A program made the position numbers and the translations under genes. Shown piece after piece: positions 7,987-17,771 of a stretch of 43,662 bases of DNA. This DNA is from an uncultured SAR86 cluster bacterium (lineage in GTDB: Bacteria; Pseudomonadota; Gammaproteobacteria; Magnimaribacterales; D2472), in contig CACOEZ010000003.1 of NCBI GenBank assembly GCA_902626385.1, positions 117,148 through 160,809 of the forward strand, read 5' to 3'. Positions within the stretch are counted from its first letter, which is position 1. Each line of letters starts with the position of its first letter. The notes beneath the pieces are model-generated. The model was not told the origin of the DNA. It did not search any database and saw only the letters and a list, made by a program, of their open reading frames with translations.

Positions 7987-9310
7987 CACACATGATCTTG
8001 AGAAATATCTTGAAATAAAAATAAAAAAACATTCTTCTTTTAAAAACATCTCAATAGATACAAGAAAAATTAAGAAAAACTCCTTATTTTTCGCAATAAA
8101 AGGCGACAATTTTAATGGAAATGATTTTGCTGAAGATGCTCTAAAAAATGGAGCTCTAACTGCTTTTGTCGATGATAAAAAATTTATAAATAACACAAAC
8201 AAAAGAATTATCTATGTAAAAGATACCATTCAGACCCTCAGAAAAATCTGTAGAAATATTATTAAAAATTACGATGGGAAAGTAATTGCAATTACCGGCA
8301 GTAATGGAAAAACAACTACAACTAATATCATAGCTAAAACACTTGATCATTCTTCAAGCACTATAAAAAATTTTAATAACCAAATTGGATTACCATTAAG
8401 TATTCTTAATTCTTCTAGAGAGTCAAAGTATCTAGTATATGAAATAGGTGCATCCAAACTAAAAGATATTGATTATCTAAGTAAAATACTAAATCCTCAT
8501 ATCGGAATTATTACCAATATTGGACACTCCCATCTTGAGCATTTAAAAAATATTGAAGGTGTATTAAAAGTAAAATCTGAAATTATTAGCAATATCAAAA
8601 AGAACGGATGTCTGATAGTACCAAATTGTAATCAAAAACATCTCGCATATTGGAGAAGTATTAGAGATGACATTGATGTGATTACTTTTGGACTTACAAA
8701 TTCTGCGGATTTTTATCCTTCAAATATAAAATTAACTAGTATCGGAGTAGATTTCTTTATTGAATCAAAATATCTTAAAAACAATATACAAATTTCTTCA
8801 AATTTAGAGGGTAAACATAACGTTATGAATATTCTTGCTAGTTGCGCAGCTCATTATTATTTAAAAAAGGATCTTAATGAATTTTCAAAGGAGATAAATT
8901 CCCTAAAGTTCGTTGTATCAAGATTAAAAAAATCAAAATGGATAAACAATTCAACCTTAATAGATGATACCTATAATGCAAACCCGGATTCTACAAAAAA
9001 ATCTATTGATTTATTGAGTAATTACAATGGTAAAACTTATTTGATTCTAGGTGATATGTTGGAATTAGGGCGCTATAAACGAAGCTTGCATAAGGAGGTT
9101 GGTCAATATGCGTACACCAAAAAAATTGATACTTTCATTGGTTTCGGAGAGCTCGCAAAGTATTCAGTTTACGGCTTTGGGAAAAACGGAATTTTTTTTG
9201 ATCAAGAAGATGAACTTAAAGATTATTTAATTCAGAATATATCAAAAAATGATGTTATCTTAATAAAGGGCTCAAGAGGAATGAGGATGGAGAGATTTAT
9301 TAATGTTTGA
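7970..9310 (+). CDS. murF: UDP-MurNAc-tripeptide:D-Ala-D-Ala ligase MurF
   Basis: MurF attaches D-Ala-D-Ala (made by Ddl, 14963-15868) to complete the UDP-MurNAc-pentapeptide. The 446-residue protein shows the Mur-ligase P-loop [10 protein letters not shown] (about 108-117), NIGxSHLEHL, [11 protein letters not shown] (the adenine-binding GxHNxxNxxA element) and [10 protein letters not shown] (about 330-339), which is distinctive for MurF. The start lies 17 bases inside murE. The stop overlaps the mraY start by 8 bases. Confidence 0.95.
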   Translation: MKFITNTHDLEKYLEIKIKKHSSFKNISIDTRKIKKNSLFFAIKGDNFNGNDFAEDALKNGALTAFVDDKKFINNTNKRIIYVKDTIQTLRKICRNIIKNYDGKVIAITGSNGKTTTTNIIAKTLDHSSSTIKNFNNQIGLPLSILNSSRESKYLVYEIGASKLKDIDYLSKILNPHIGIITNIGHSHLEHLKNIEGVLKVKSEIISNIKKNGCLIVPNCNQKHLAYWRSIRDDIDVITFGLTNSADFYPSNIKLTSIGVDFFIESKYLKNNIQISSNLEGKHNVMNILASCAAHYYLKKDLNEFSKEINSLKFVVSRLKKSKWINNSTLIDDTYNANPDSTKKSIDLLSNYNGKTYLILGDMLELGRYKRSLHKEVGQYAYTKKIDTFIGFGELAKYSVYGFGKNGIFFDQEDELKDYLIQNISKNDVILIKGSRGMRMERFINV

Positions 9311-10388
9311 GTATTTAGGCACAGTTTTAGTCTCAGTTGATCCTGGATTCGATGTTCTTAGATATCTTACAGTACGCACAATAGGAGGCACTCTTACAGC
9401 ATTAATAATTTCTATTTTAATGGGTCCTGTGATCATAAGTTTTCTTAAATCGCTCCAGTTCGAGCAGTACGTAAGGGAAGATGGCCCATCTTCTCATCAT
9501 AAGAAAACAGGAACACCAACCATGGGTGGACTGTTAATTTTATTTTCTCTAGTAACCTCAACTTTACTTTGGGCAGATCTAGGAAATAGATATATTTGGG
9601 TTGTTCTTGGAGTTACTGTTGGTTTTTCAGTTATAGGATTTTTTGATGATTATTTAAAAATTAAAAATAAAAACTCAGACGGCCTTACTTCTAAACAGAA
9701 GATAATCTTTCAATCATTTATTTCATTAATATCAATAACTTATTTATATTTTTCTGCAGAAATTATTCCAGAAATCTCATTCATAGTTCCTTTTTTTAAA
9801 GATCTAATAATTCCAATGTCACCATATTTATTTATTTTTACTGGGGTATTTGTGCTTGTTGGATCTTCAAATGCTGTAAATTTGACCGATGGTCTTGATG
9901 GCCTAGCAATTTTGCCTTCCGTTTTGATAGGTGGTGCACTAGGCCTCATTGCTTATGCTATGGGTAATCAATTAATTGCTGATTATCTATATCTTCCTCA
10001 CTTACCATTATCAGGAGAGCTGATAGTATTTTGTGGTGCACTTATAGGTTCTGGCATAGGTTTTTTATGGTATAACACATATCCTGCTCAGGTGTTTATG
10101 GGCGACATTGGTTCTCTTGCTTTAGGAGCTATTTTAGGAATTATTGCAATCATACTAAGACATGAACTTGTGTTTGCCATAATGGCAGGAGTCTTTGTAA
10201 TTGAAACTTTGAGTGTTGCAATTCAAGTCATATCATTTAAGACAAGAGGTAAGAGAGTTTTCCTAATGGCACCAATTCATCACCATTATGAACTCAAGGG
10301 TTTGGCTGAACCAAAAATTATTGTTAGGTTCTGGATAATTACGTTAGTTCTAATTTTAATTGCTTTATCAACATTAAAGCTTAGGTAG
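9303..10388 (+). CDS. mraY: Phospho-MurNAc-pentapeptide transferase MraY
   Basis: MraY transfers phospho-MurNAc-pentapeptide to undecaprenyl phosphate at the inner membrane, forming lipid I. The 361-residue polytopic protein carries the family markers KTGTPTMGG (about residues 62-70), FFDDYLK (the metal-binding aspartate pair), [10 protein letters not shown] (about 191-200), [11 protein letters not shown] and the HHHYE motif. Length equals that of E. coli (360). It overlaps murF by 8 bases and is followed by murD after 5 bases. Confidence 0.98.
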   Translation: MFEYLGTVLVSVDPGFDVLRYLTVRTIGGTLTALIISILMGPVIISFLKSLQFEQYVREDGPSSHHKKTGTPTMGGLLILFSLVTSTLLWADLGNRYIWVVLGVTVGFSVIGFFDDYLKIKNKNSDGLTSKQKIIFQSFISLISITYLYFSAEIIPEISFIVPFFKDLIIPMSPYLFIFTGVFVLVGSSNAVNLTDGLDGLAILPSVLIGGALGLIAYAMGNQLIADYLYLPHLPLSGELIVFCGALIGSGIGFLWYNTYPAQVFMGDIGSLALGAILGIIAIILRHELVFAIMAGVFVIETLSVAIQVISFKTRGKRVFLMAPIHHHYELKGLAEPKIIVRFWIITLVLILIALSTLKLR

Positions 10389-10393
10389 TTGAA

Positions 10394-11428
10394 ATGAAAT
10401 CTCTCATATATGGTTATGGTAAGACCGGTGAATCATTTGAGAGATACTTAAATAAAAAGAATTTAAGATTTGACATATTTGATAAGAATATTAAAAAGTA
10501 TAGTAAAAAATATGATTTAACTAAATACGATCAGATTTTGTGCAGTCCAGGAATTCCAAAAGATATTTATCATGATATTTTATGCAAAAATAAAAATGTT
10601 CTCACAGATTTAGATTTATTTTTCCGAGAAGATAACTCAATAAAAATAGGAATCACAGGAACTAATAGAAAAAGTACAACCGCCTATCATCTCTATCAGC
10701 TATTTAAGGATTTCGATTCTGTAAATTTAATTGGAAATATTGGAAATCCAATGCTGGACAGCATAAATAGTAGTAAATATTCAATTCTAGAACTCTCAAG
10801 TTTTCAGTTGGACAAAATGATTACAAATAATTTAGACTTCGGAATTTTGCTAAATATAGATGTTGACCATTTAGACTATCATGGTGATTTCGAATCATAT
10901 AAAGAAGCAAAAGAGAAGATTCTTTTATCAAAAAAATTTTTAAAATCTGAAATAGATCCTTGTAAGTTATTTAAATGGATTACTAAAACTGATGCAAAAG
11001 AGATTATTTTTAAAAATTTACCTTATAGATACCAAATAATTTCAGAGAAAGTTATTAATGACTCTAAATCTACTAATTTTCATGCACTTAAATACGCAAT
11101 CAAAAAAACTAATAAAAAATTTTTTGACTCAGAATATATTTTGATAGTTTGTGGTGACCCTAAAAAAGAGGGAAATAGAGAAATAGAGATATTCGGGCCT
11201 GAGGAAATTTACATATTTGGTAAGCATTCTAAGCAGATAGATAAATGTATAAAGCACAGTAATAAAAAAATTTTTGAGACACTTGAAGAAGTTTTTAAAT
11301 CATTAAATAGCAAGAAAATTTGTAAGAATATTCTTTTTTCACCCGGTTATCCAAGCGGTGAAGACTTTGCTAATTTTGAAGAGAGAGGCGATGTGTTTAA
11401 TAAAATTTTCAAAAAATACTCAATTTAA
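10394..11428 (+). CDS. murD: UDP-MurNAc-L-Ala:D-Glu ligase MurD, shortened and with altered P-loop
   Basis: MurD adds D-glutamate to UDP-MurNAc-L-Ala. Identity rests on position (mraY-murD-ftsW) and on ELSSFQLD (133-140), NIDVDHLDYHGDF (154-166), the likely carbamylated Lys in YKEAK (169-173), LPYRYQ, INDSKSTN (221-228) and SPGYPSGEDFANFEERG (316-332). Three things are odd. It has 344 residues against about 440. The P-loop reads GTNRKST (89-95) with Arg92 in place of the usual Gly. About 65 residues are missing between YKEAK and LPYRYQ, including the GxHNxxNxxA adenine-binding element. The frame is intact, with no sign of a recent frameshift. It may be a compact working enzyme or a decaying one. 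Confidence 0.85.
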   Translation: MKSLIYGYGKTGESFERYLNKKNLRFDIFDKNIKKYSKKYDLTKYDQILCSPGIPKDIYHDILCKNKNVLTDLDLFFREDNSIKIGITGTNRKSTTAYHLYQLFKDFDSVNLIGNIGNPMLDSINSSKYSILELSSFQLDKMITNNLDFGILLNIDVDHLDYHGDFESYKEAKEKILLSKKFLKSEIDPCKLFKWITKTDAKEIIFKNLPYRYQIISEKVINDSKSTNFHALKYAIKKTNKKFFDSEYILIVCGDPKKEGNREIEIFGPEEIYIFGKHSKQIDKCIKHSNKKIFETLEEVFKSLNSKKICKNILFSPGYPSGEDFANFEERGDVFNKIFKKYSI

Positions 11429-12538
11429 ATGAAGATTAACAATAATGATGTTTTCGTAATTATTCCTGTAATATTTTTACTTATGATGGGGATAATCATG
11501 GTAGCTTCATCAAGTATCTATATAGCAGATGACATGACAAATAATCCTTTTTATTTCGCACAAAGACAAATTCTTTTTGTTGGGATTGGACTTTTAATCA
11601 TGACATTTTTTTTATTCATACCATCTGATTTTTTATTTAAAATTGATTGGTTGTTTATGTTAGTTAGTATATTTTTGCTTGCTATCCTTTTTGTTCCAGA
11701 TGTGGGCACTAACGTCAATGGAAGTATTAGATGGATTAGACTTGGCCCAATTAACATTCAACCATCTGAGATTTGTAAATTCAGTCTAATACTGTATATC
11801 TCCGGATATTCAGTAAGAAGAATTACAGAGATTGATTCTTTGAGAGGATTTTTAAAACCTTTATTTTTACTTTTTTTAATTTCTATTTTAGTAATGGGAC
11901 AACCAGATCTAGGAACAACCGCAATTATTTGTATTTTAGTAGTGGGAATACTTTTTTATGCTGGCATATCTTTTACACAATTATGTCTATTGGTTCTTTT
12001 AATAGTGCTTTTAGGATATCTTGCGATTTCTTCATCACCAATGAGGCTTGCAAGAGTATTGGCATTTACAGATCCATTCGCAGCAGATGTTGTACTTAAT
12101 GCAGGTTGGCAGCTATCAAATTCTCTCATTAGCATTGGTCAAGGTGGGTGGTTGGGAGTTGGACTTGGAAATAGCTTCCAGAAGAGTTTCTATCTTCCTG
12201 AAGCACATACTGATTTTATTTTTGCAATACTTGTAGAGGAGCTTGGCATAATAGGCGGCCTTTTTTTAATAATTTTGTTTGCATTACTTTTCGTAGGATT
12301 AATATTTATATCATTTGAATCTTTTAATAAAGGTAGACTTTTTCAAGGATATGCAGTTTTTGGAATCTTTCTTTTAATTACAATACAAACTATCTTTAAT
12401 ATTTCAGTCAATATTGGTCTTTTGCCCACAAAAGGTCTTACTCTTCCATTCATAAGCTATGGAGGGACAAGTATTATAATAATGTTGTCTTTGATAGGAA
12501 TTGCACTGAGAATTAATAATGAGAATAAGATATTTTAA
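11429..12538 (+). CDS. ftsW: Septal peptidoglycan glycosyltransferase FtsW
   Basis: FtsW is the SEDS-family polymerase that uses lipid II to make septal glycan strands with FtsI. The 369-residue multi-pass protein has the family signatures GSIRWIRLGPINIQPSE (about residues 97-113), AHTDFIFAILVEELG (about 254-268, with the catalytic-type aspartate) and GLTLPFISYGGTS (about 337-349). These distinguish it as FtsW/RodA, and the dcw context gives FtsW. The ATG follows the murD stop with no spacing. E. coli FtsW is 414 residues; the N-terminal cytoplasmic tail is shorter here. Confidence 0.95.
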   Translation: MKINNNDVFVIIPVIFLLMMGIIMVASSSIYIADDMTNNPFYFAQRQILFVGIGLLIMTFFLFIPSDFLFKIDWLFMLVSIFLLAILFVPDVGTNVNGSIRWIRLGPINIQPSEICKFSLILYISGYSVRRITEIDSLRGFLKPLFLLFLISILVMGQPDLGTTAIICILVVGILFYAGISFTQLCLLVLLIVLLGYLAISSSPMRLARVLAFTDPFAADVVLNAGWQLSNSLISIGQGGWLGVGLGNSFQKSFYLPEAHTDFIFAILVEELGIIGGLFLIILFALLFVGLIFISFESFNKGRLFQGYAVFGIFLLITIQTIFNISVNIGLLPTKGLTLPFISYGGTSIIIMLSLIGIALRINNENKIF

Positions 12539-12541
12539 ATT

Positions 12542-13588
12542 ATGAAATTTATGGTTGTTGCTGCAAAAACTGGAGGTCATGTTTATCCAGCTCAGGCACT
12601 TTCAAATGAAATTATTAGTAATGATCACGAAGTCATATTTATTGGAACTGGTTCAAATATAGAGAAAATTGCTTTTAAAGATTTGAATATAAAATCATAT
12701 CAACTTTCGATTGAAGGCTTTCGAGGAAAAAGTATATTTAAAAAGATAAGGGTCATATTTCAAATTATCGTAAATATTTTTAAAGTATTAAATATTCTAA
12801 GAATTGAAAAAGTTGATGCCATGATAGGATTTGGAGGCTTTATTACTGTTCCAGTTGGAATTTCATGTTGGATATTGAAAAAACCAATTTTTCTTCATGA
12901 ACAAAACTCAGTTTTAGGTTCAGCTAATAAACTTTTATCTAATTTTTCAAAAATAAATTTTTTAGGGATGCCTATCAAAAATATCGAAAATTCAATAATA
13001 ACTGGAAATCCAATAAGAGAATCATTTAAAAGGTTTGAAGAGAATGAAATGACCGTTGATGATCATAAAATTAATATCTATATTACGGGTGGTAGCCAAG
13101 GTGCTGAATATATAAACTCCTCTGTTCCAATTGCACTGAAAAACTTTTCTAATATAAATATTAAGCATCAAAGTGGAAGTGGTCGATCAAGTGAAGTTTC
13201 AGACCAATATGCAAAATATAATTTGCAAGCTGAGGTAAGGGATTTCTATGATGATCCTGTTGAGCAAATTTTATGGTCTGATTTTGTTATATCTAGATCA
13301 GGAGCATTAAGTATTTCTGAGATTACTTCTCTCAAAAGAGGGGTCTTAATGATTCCATTATCAAACTCAATTGATAATCATCAACTTGAAAATGCAAAAT
13401 TAATTTTTGATCAAAAAATGGGATTAATTCATGAACAAAAGGAATCATTAGAGTCATTAACAGCAAAGATAAAGACAATTATTGATAATGACTTGTATAA
13501 AGATTGGAAAAAAAATAACTCGAAAATTCATATTAATGCATCGAAAAAAATTTTAGATAATATTAATCATTACTTGAGTAGAAAGTGA
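12542..13588 (+). CDS. murG: Lipid II synthase MurG (N-acetylglucosaminyl transferase)
   Basis: MurG adds GlcNAc from UDP-GlcNAc to lipid I on the cytoplasmic face of the membrane, giving lipid II. Seen in order: TGGHVYP (about residues 10-16), GFGGFITVPVG, the HEQNSVLG motif, GNPIRESF, the second glycine loop GGSQGAE and the acceptor SRSGALSISE region. The first loop reads AKTGGH where GGTGGH is usual. Length 348 is normal. It overlaps murC by 4 bases. Confidence 0.95.
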   Translation: MKFMVVAAKTGGHVYPAQALSNEIISNDHEVIFIGTGSNIEKIAFKDLNIKSYQLSIEGFRGKSIFKKIRVIFQIIVNIFKVLNILRIEKVDAMIGFGGFITVPVGISCWILKKPIFLHEQNSVLGSANKLLSNFSKINFLGMPIKNIENSIITGNPIRESFKRFEENEMTVDDHKINIYITGGSQGAEYINSSVPIALKNFSNINIKHQSGSGRSSEVSDQYAKYNLQAEVRDFYDDPVEQILWSDFVISRSGALSISEITSLKRGVLMIPLSNSIDNHQLENAKLIFDQKMGLIHEQKESLESLTAKIKTIIDNDLYKDWKKNNSKIHINASKKILDNINHYLSRK

Positions 13589-14970
13589 AAAAATTAGAAA
13601 AAGTAAAAAATATACATTTTGTGGGTATCGGTGGTGCTGGCATGATAGGAATTGCAAGAGTTCTTTTACAAAAAGGGTATTCAATTTCAGGGTCTGATAT
13701 TAATTTTTCTGAAGAATTAAAAAAAATTGCTAAAGATGGTGCAGTTGTTTTTCATGGACATTGTGAGGAAAACATAGATGGAGCTGACTTGTTGGTTGTT
13801 TCATCAGCAATTGAAGCTGATAATCCGGAATTAATTGCAGCAAAAAATAAATCCATAACTGTAATACCAAGAGCGGAGATGCTTGGAAGCTTGATGATTG
13901 GTTATGAAAGTATTGCGATAGCTGGAAGCCATGGAAAAACTACAACAACTAGCATGATTGCAAAAATTTTTGACGTTGCTGATTTAAGTCCAACATATGT
14001 TGTGGGAGGAAAAGTTCTCAGCACTGATGAGAATTCTGATCTTGGAAAAGGCAAATATCTAATTGCAGAAGCTGATGAAAGCGATGGAACATTTATACAT
14101 TTACAACCTGATGTAGTCGTATTAACAAATATTGATAACGATCACCTGGTTCATTACAACAATATTTTTGAAAATTTATTAGATTCATTTGTAACTTTTC
14201 TTGAAAATATTCCTTTCTGGGGTTACGTAGTCATGAATGGTGATGATAGTGATGTCTTAAAAGTTTCAAACAGAATCGCAAGAAAGATGATAACTTTTGG
14301 CGAAGAAACTGACTGTAATTATGTAATAAGAAATATTGAGAGCAAGGGAGGAAGTCAAAATTTTACAATCTATGACAGTAAAAATAATTCTAAATATGAT
14401 TTTCTGTTAAATTTACCAGGCAAACATAATGTATTTAATGCATCTGCTGCAATTGCTGTAGCGCTAGAGGAACAAATTGGTATTGAAAAAATAAGAAAAG
14501 CTATATCGGATTTTTCTGGAGTAGGAAGAAGGTATGAGAAACATAAAGTTAATATAGAATCAAAAAAGATAACACTTATTGACGACTACGGACATCATCC
14601 AATTGAAATAAGATGTAATTTAAACGGAATAAAAGAAGAATATCCAAATAAAAAAATATGTATGATTTTTCAGCCTCACAGGTATACAAGAACTGCACAA
14701 CTTTTTGATGACTTTGTTAATGTTCTGATGATGGCGGATTGCTTGATATTGCTTGATATATATTCTGCAAGTGAGAAACCAATAAGAGATATAAGTTCCA
14801 AAAGGATTGTAGAATCAATTATCAAAAAGGGCCACAAGGACGTTACCCACTTAAAAGATGACGATGATATTATTGATTTTATAAAATTAAAAAAAGACTC
14901 ATATGATATTTTGGTTACTCAAGGAGCAGGGAGCATTTCAAAAGTTTGCGAAAGTATAAAAAATGGATGA
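13585..14970 (+). CDS. murC: UDP-MurNAc:L-alanine ligase MurC
   Basis: MurC adds L-alanine to UDP-MurNAc, the first step of stem-peptide assembly. The GTG start at 13585 shares four bases (GTGA) with the murG stop. Motifs: HFVGIGGAGM (about residues 11-20), P-loop AGSHGKTTTT (about 114-123), EADESDG, NIDNDHL, the GKHNVFNASAA adenine element, DDYGHHP (about 333-339) and FQPHRYTRT. 461 residues, close to the usual length. It overlaps ddl by 8 bases. Confidence 0.96.
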   Translation: MKKLEKVKNIHFVGIGGAGMIGIARVLLQKGYSISGSDINFSEELKKIAKDGAVVFHGHCEENIDGADLLVVSSAIEADNPELIAAKNKSITVIPRAEMLGSLMIGYESIAIAGSHGKTTTTSMIAKIFDVADLSPTYVVGGKVLSTDENSDLGKGKYLIAEADESDGTFIHLQPDVVVLTNIDNDHLVHYNNIFENLLDSFVTFLENIPFWGYVVMNGDDSDVLKVSNRIARKMITFGEETDCNYVIRNIESKGGSQNFTIYDSKNNSKYDFLLNLPGKHNVFNASAAIAVALEEQIGIEKIRKAISDFSGVGRRYEKHKVNIESKKITLIDDYGHHPIEIRCNLNGIKEEYPNKKICMIFQPHRYTRTAQLFDDFVNVLMMADCLILLDIYSASEKPIRDISSKRIVESIIKKGHKDVTHLKDDDDIIDFIKLKKDSYDILVTQGAGSISKVCESIKNG

Positions 14971-15868
14971 AATTAGAAAATTTGCTGTAATATGCGGAGG
15001 CTCTTCACCTGAAAGAGAAATATCATTAAAAAGTGGAAACGGAGTCAATGATGCACTTATTCACATCGGTCATGATTCTCAGATAATTGACTATAAAGAT
15101 TTAGTAAGCTTAGACGAATTAAATAAATTTGATGAAATATTTATTGCTCTCCACGGATTTGAAGGTGAAAGTGGTATTCTTCAAGACAAACTAGAGTCAA
15201 TTGGAGTTAAATATACCGGTTCAAATTCTCAGGGATGCAAGAATACATGGAATAAAAGATTATGCAAAAAGTTGCTTATCAAAAACTCTTTAGAAACCCC
15301 AAATTTTATATCTTGTAAAAATCTAGAGGAGTCATTCAATCCTTTTGTATCCTTTTATGAAGAACATGGATACTATTCAGAACTTTTTATGAAACCGTCT
15401 GAGGACGGCTCAAGTATAGATATTTTTAAAATTTCAAATTTTGAAGAGTTTGAAGATGCTAAAAATAAGTGTCATAACAAATCAAGAGAGTTTATATTTG
15501 AAGAAAGAATTTTGGGAAGAGAATATACTGTAACAATAATTAAAAATGAGTGTTTTCCTCCAATTGAAATTAGAACAAATAATGATTTCTATGATTATGA
15601 TGCAAAGTATATTTCTAATGAAACAATTCTTGCTGAGGCAGATTTATCAGACAAAGACCTAGCAAAAATATCTAAAGTTGCCCTAAAGACATTTAATGTC
15701 CTTGAATGTAATGGCTGGGCAAGAGTTGATTTTATGCAAGACAAAAAAGGAAAATTTCATGTTATTGAAGTTAACACTGTCCCAGGTATGACAACTCACA
15801 GCTGCGTTCCAAAATCTGGCAGTTTTTTAGGATTATCATACGAAGAGGTTGTTAAAAAAATTCTTTGA
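14963..15868 (+). CDS. ddl: D-alanine:D-alanine ligase (DdlB type)
   Basis: Ddl joins two D-alanines, made by Alr (20298-21359), into the dipeptide used by MurF. The ATP-grasp protein of 301 residues shows CGGSSPEREISL (about 10-21), LHGFEGESG (family LHGxxGEDG), KPSEDGSS, the RVDFM strand and the metal/omega-loop motif EVNTVPGMTTHS. The position, murC-ddl-ftsQ, is the DdlB location. It overlaps murC by 8 bases. Confidence 0.94.
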   Translation: MDEIRKFAVICGGSSPEREISLKSGNGVNDALIHIGHDSQIIDYKDLVSLDELNKFDEIFIALHGFEGESGILQDKLESIGVKYTGSNSQGCKNTWNKRLCKKLLIKNSLETPNFISCKNLEESFNPFVSFYEEHGYYSELFMKPSEDGSSIDIFKISNFEEFEDAKNKCHNKSREFIFEERILGREYTVTIIKNECFPPIEIRTNNDFYDYDAKYISNETILAEADLSDKDLAKISKVALKTFNVLECNGWARVDFMQDKKGKFHVIEVNTVPGMTTHSCVPKSGSFLGLSYEEVVKKIL

Positions 15869-15869
15869 T

Positions 15870-16484
15870 ATGTTTAAAATAATTCTTATATCTATTTTAA
15901 GCTTCTCATCAATAAACCTCTATGCAAAACAGCTTGATATCAATATAAATTTTGAATCTGGATTTGAGTTTGAGTCCCAGGCAAGATTAATAAAAAATTT
16001 ACAAAAAATGCAATCAGTAAGTGATATTGAGAAATTAATTAAAGATCAGGATTGGATTCAGGATTTTTCAATCATTTCAAAACCCTTTGGAAATAAAATA
16101 TTTATTAACATCAAAAATAAAAAACCAATTTTTGTACTAAACAACCAATTTTTTTACGATGAAAACTTAAATAAGTTTAGTTTTGACATGTCTAAAAGAG
16201 ATTTAATTCATGTTGAAAGTTCTGAGAATAACCTTCAAGAAATTTTACAGATCATTAATCTCGTTTCGTCAAGGTATGCGACTCGAAAAATTGTATATAG
16301 CTATGCAAAAGGTTGGGAAATTTTCACTGACAGTACTGTAATACGTTTCGGAAAAGAGTTATCAGATACAAAAATACAAAATTTTATAGATACTTCGAAT
16401 TATTTGTTCGAGAATGGAAAAATACCTAGTATCATAGACATTAGATATAAAGATGGAGTTGCTTTAAATTATGGCACTGAATAA
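15870..16484 (+). CDS. ftsQ: Cell division protein FtsQ, minimal form
   Basis: FtsQ is the bitopic scaffold that recruits FtsB and FtsL to the septum. The ATG at 15870 (MFKIILISILSFSS) is one base after the ddl stop. A TTG at 15849 would add only seven residues. The hydrophobic segment (about residues 3-18) begins at once, so there is almost no cytoplasmic tail, and it ends in NLYAKQ, which could even be a signal-peptidase site. A POTRA-like region (about 22-80), KPIFVLN and the terminal IIDIRYKDGVALN follow the family pattern. 204 residues against about 276 in E. coli. It overlaps ftsA by 14 bases. Confidence 0.85.
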   Translation: MFKIILISILSFSSINLYAKQLDININFESGFEFESQARLIKNLQKMQSVSDIEKLIKDQDWIQDFSIISKPFGNKIFINIKNKKPIFVLNNQFFYDENLNKFSFDMSKRDLIHVESSENNLQEILQIINLVSSRYATRKIVYSYAKGWEIFTDSTVIRFGKELSDTKIQNFIDTSNYLFENGKIPSIIDIRYKDGVALNYGTE

Positions 16485-17694
16485 AAATTCTAATATGATA
16501 GTTGGCCTAGATATTGGCACATCTAAAGTCGTCTGTATCGTTGGCAAATACAACAACGAAAATAAATTGGAAATAGTTGCTCTCGGAGCTTATCCATCAA
16601 GTGGGTTAAAAAAGGGCGTCGTTGTAAATATCGACGCAACAACTGACGCCATTAGCAAAGCTGTCGAACAAGCTCAATCGATGATTGAGGAAAAAATTAG
16701 CTCTGTTTTTGTAGGCATAGCTGGAAATCATATAAAAAGTTTAAATTCTCAAGGGGCTGTTGGAATAAGAGATAAAGAGGTAACTTCTTATGATGTTGAT
16801 AGAGTAATTGACTCTGCTCAAGCAGTATCAATACCATCTGATCAAAGAGTTTTGCATGTTTTACCTCAGGAATTTGTTATTGATGGCCAAGAAGTGAGTC
16901 TTGATCCTTTAGGCATGTCTGGAGTTAGATTAGAGGCTAAAGTTCATCTAGTAACATGTGCAAATAGTGCAATCAAAAACATCGAAAAATGCATTAAAAA
17001 TTGCGGTTTGGGTGTAGACGGGTTTGTCCTGGAGCAGTTAGCAAGTTCTCATTCAATTCTATCCAGTGATGAAAAGGATCTTGGTGTTTGCATGGTTGAT
17101 ATCGGTGGAGGAACAACTGACATTGCTATATTTAATTCTGGTTCAATCGTTTTCACAGGCGTTATTCCAATTGCTGGAGATCAAGTAACAAGCGATATAG
17201 CTCAAGCACTTAGAACTCCAACACCACAGGCTGAAGATATCAAACAAAAGCATGGTTGCGCAGTGACAGAATTTACTAAAGACGATGAAACCGTAGAAGT
17301 GCTTGGAGTTGGCGGCAGGCCACCTAGAGAATTATCTAGAAGTTCTTTGGCAGATATAATTCAGCCACGATATTCCGAATTATTTGATTTAATAAAAGCA
17401 GAAATCATACGGAATGGTTTTGAAGATAAAATTTCTGCTGGAATTGTTTTTACTGGCGGGACTTCAAAAATGGAGGGAGTTGTTGAGCTGGCAGAGTCTA
17501 TTTTTCAGACATCTGTAAGACTTGGAATTCCTTCAAATTTTCACGGCATGGAAACAATTTTACAAAATCCAATTTATTCTACATCTATAGGCTTAATTGA
17601 ACACGGAAACAAACAGCTCAATAATGAAATTTTAGCCGAGCAGAATCAAGGCTTCTTTTCAAAACTTCTTAAAATTGTAAAAAGTGAATATTGA
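16471..17694 (+). CDS. ftsA: Cell division protein FtsA
   Basis: FtsA is the actin-like ATPase that tethers FtsZ to the membrane and signals to the late divisome. The 407-residue protein has the phosphate-1 motif GLDIGTSKV (about 12-20), the long 1C domain, the phosphate-2 motif VDIGGGTTDIA (about 210-220) and the adenosine motif GIVFTGGTSKMEG. It ends in an amphipathic helix (FFSKLLKIVK), the usual membrane anchor. It closes the dcw run. The gene usually found next, ftsZ, is absent; a 77-base gap leads to rpsF. Confidence 0.97.
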   Translation: MALNKNSNMIVGLDIGTSKVVCIVGKYNNENKLEIVALGAYPSSGLKKGVVVNIDATTDAISKAVEQAQSMIEEKISSVFVGIAGNHIKSLNSQGAVGIRDKEVTSYDVDRVIDSAQAVSIPSDQRVLHVLPQEFVIDGQEVSLDPLGMSGVRLEAKVHLVTCANSAIKNIEKCIKNCGLGVDGFVLEQLASSHSILSSDEKDLGVCMVDIGGGTTDIAIFNSGSIVFTGVIPIAGDQVTSDIAQALRTPTPQAEDIKQKHGCAVTEFTKDDETVEVLGVGGRPPRELSRSSLADIIQPRYSELFDLIKAEIIRNGFEDKISAGIVFTGGTSKMEGVVELAESIFQTSVRLGIPSNFHGMETILQNPIYSTSIGLIEHGNKQLNNEILAEQNQGFFSKLLKIVKSEY

Positions 17695-17728
17695 AATTAA
17701 ATTTTAATTCAATTAGAATGCTTTTTCC

Positions 17729-17766
17729 TTGGTTTTTGCATTAGGTAAAAATCTATAACCATAAGG
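17729..17766 (+). promoter_or_regulatory. Possible promoter of the rpsF operon
   Basis: The 77-base gap after ftsA is one of the longest breaks on this strand. A -10-like TATAAC lies at 17754-17759. The best -35 candidate, TTGGTT at 17729-17734, has a long 19-base spacer. Transcription would start near 17766, six bases before the rpsF ATG. No clear S6:S18-binding leader structure or rho-independent terminator for ftsA was recognised. Confidence 0.35.
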
Positions 17767-17771
17767 AAAAC

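Noticed and set aside
17695-17771. AATTAAATTTTAATT-like palindrome after ftsA as a terminator
   Set aside because: It is pure A and T with no GC stem, so a stable terminator hairpin is not supported.
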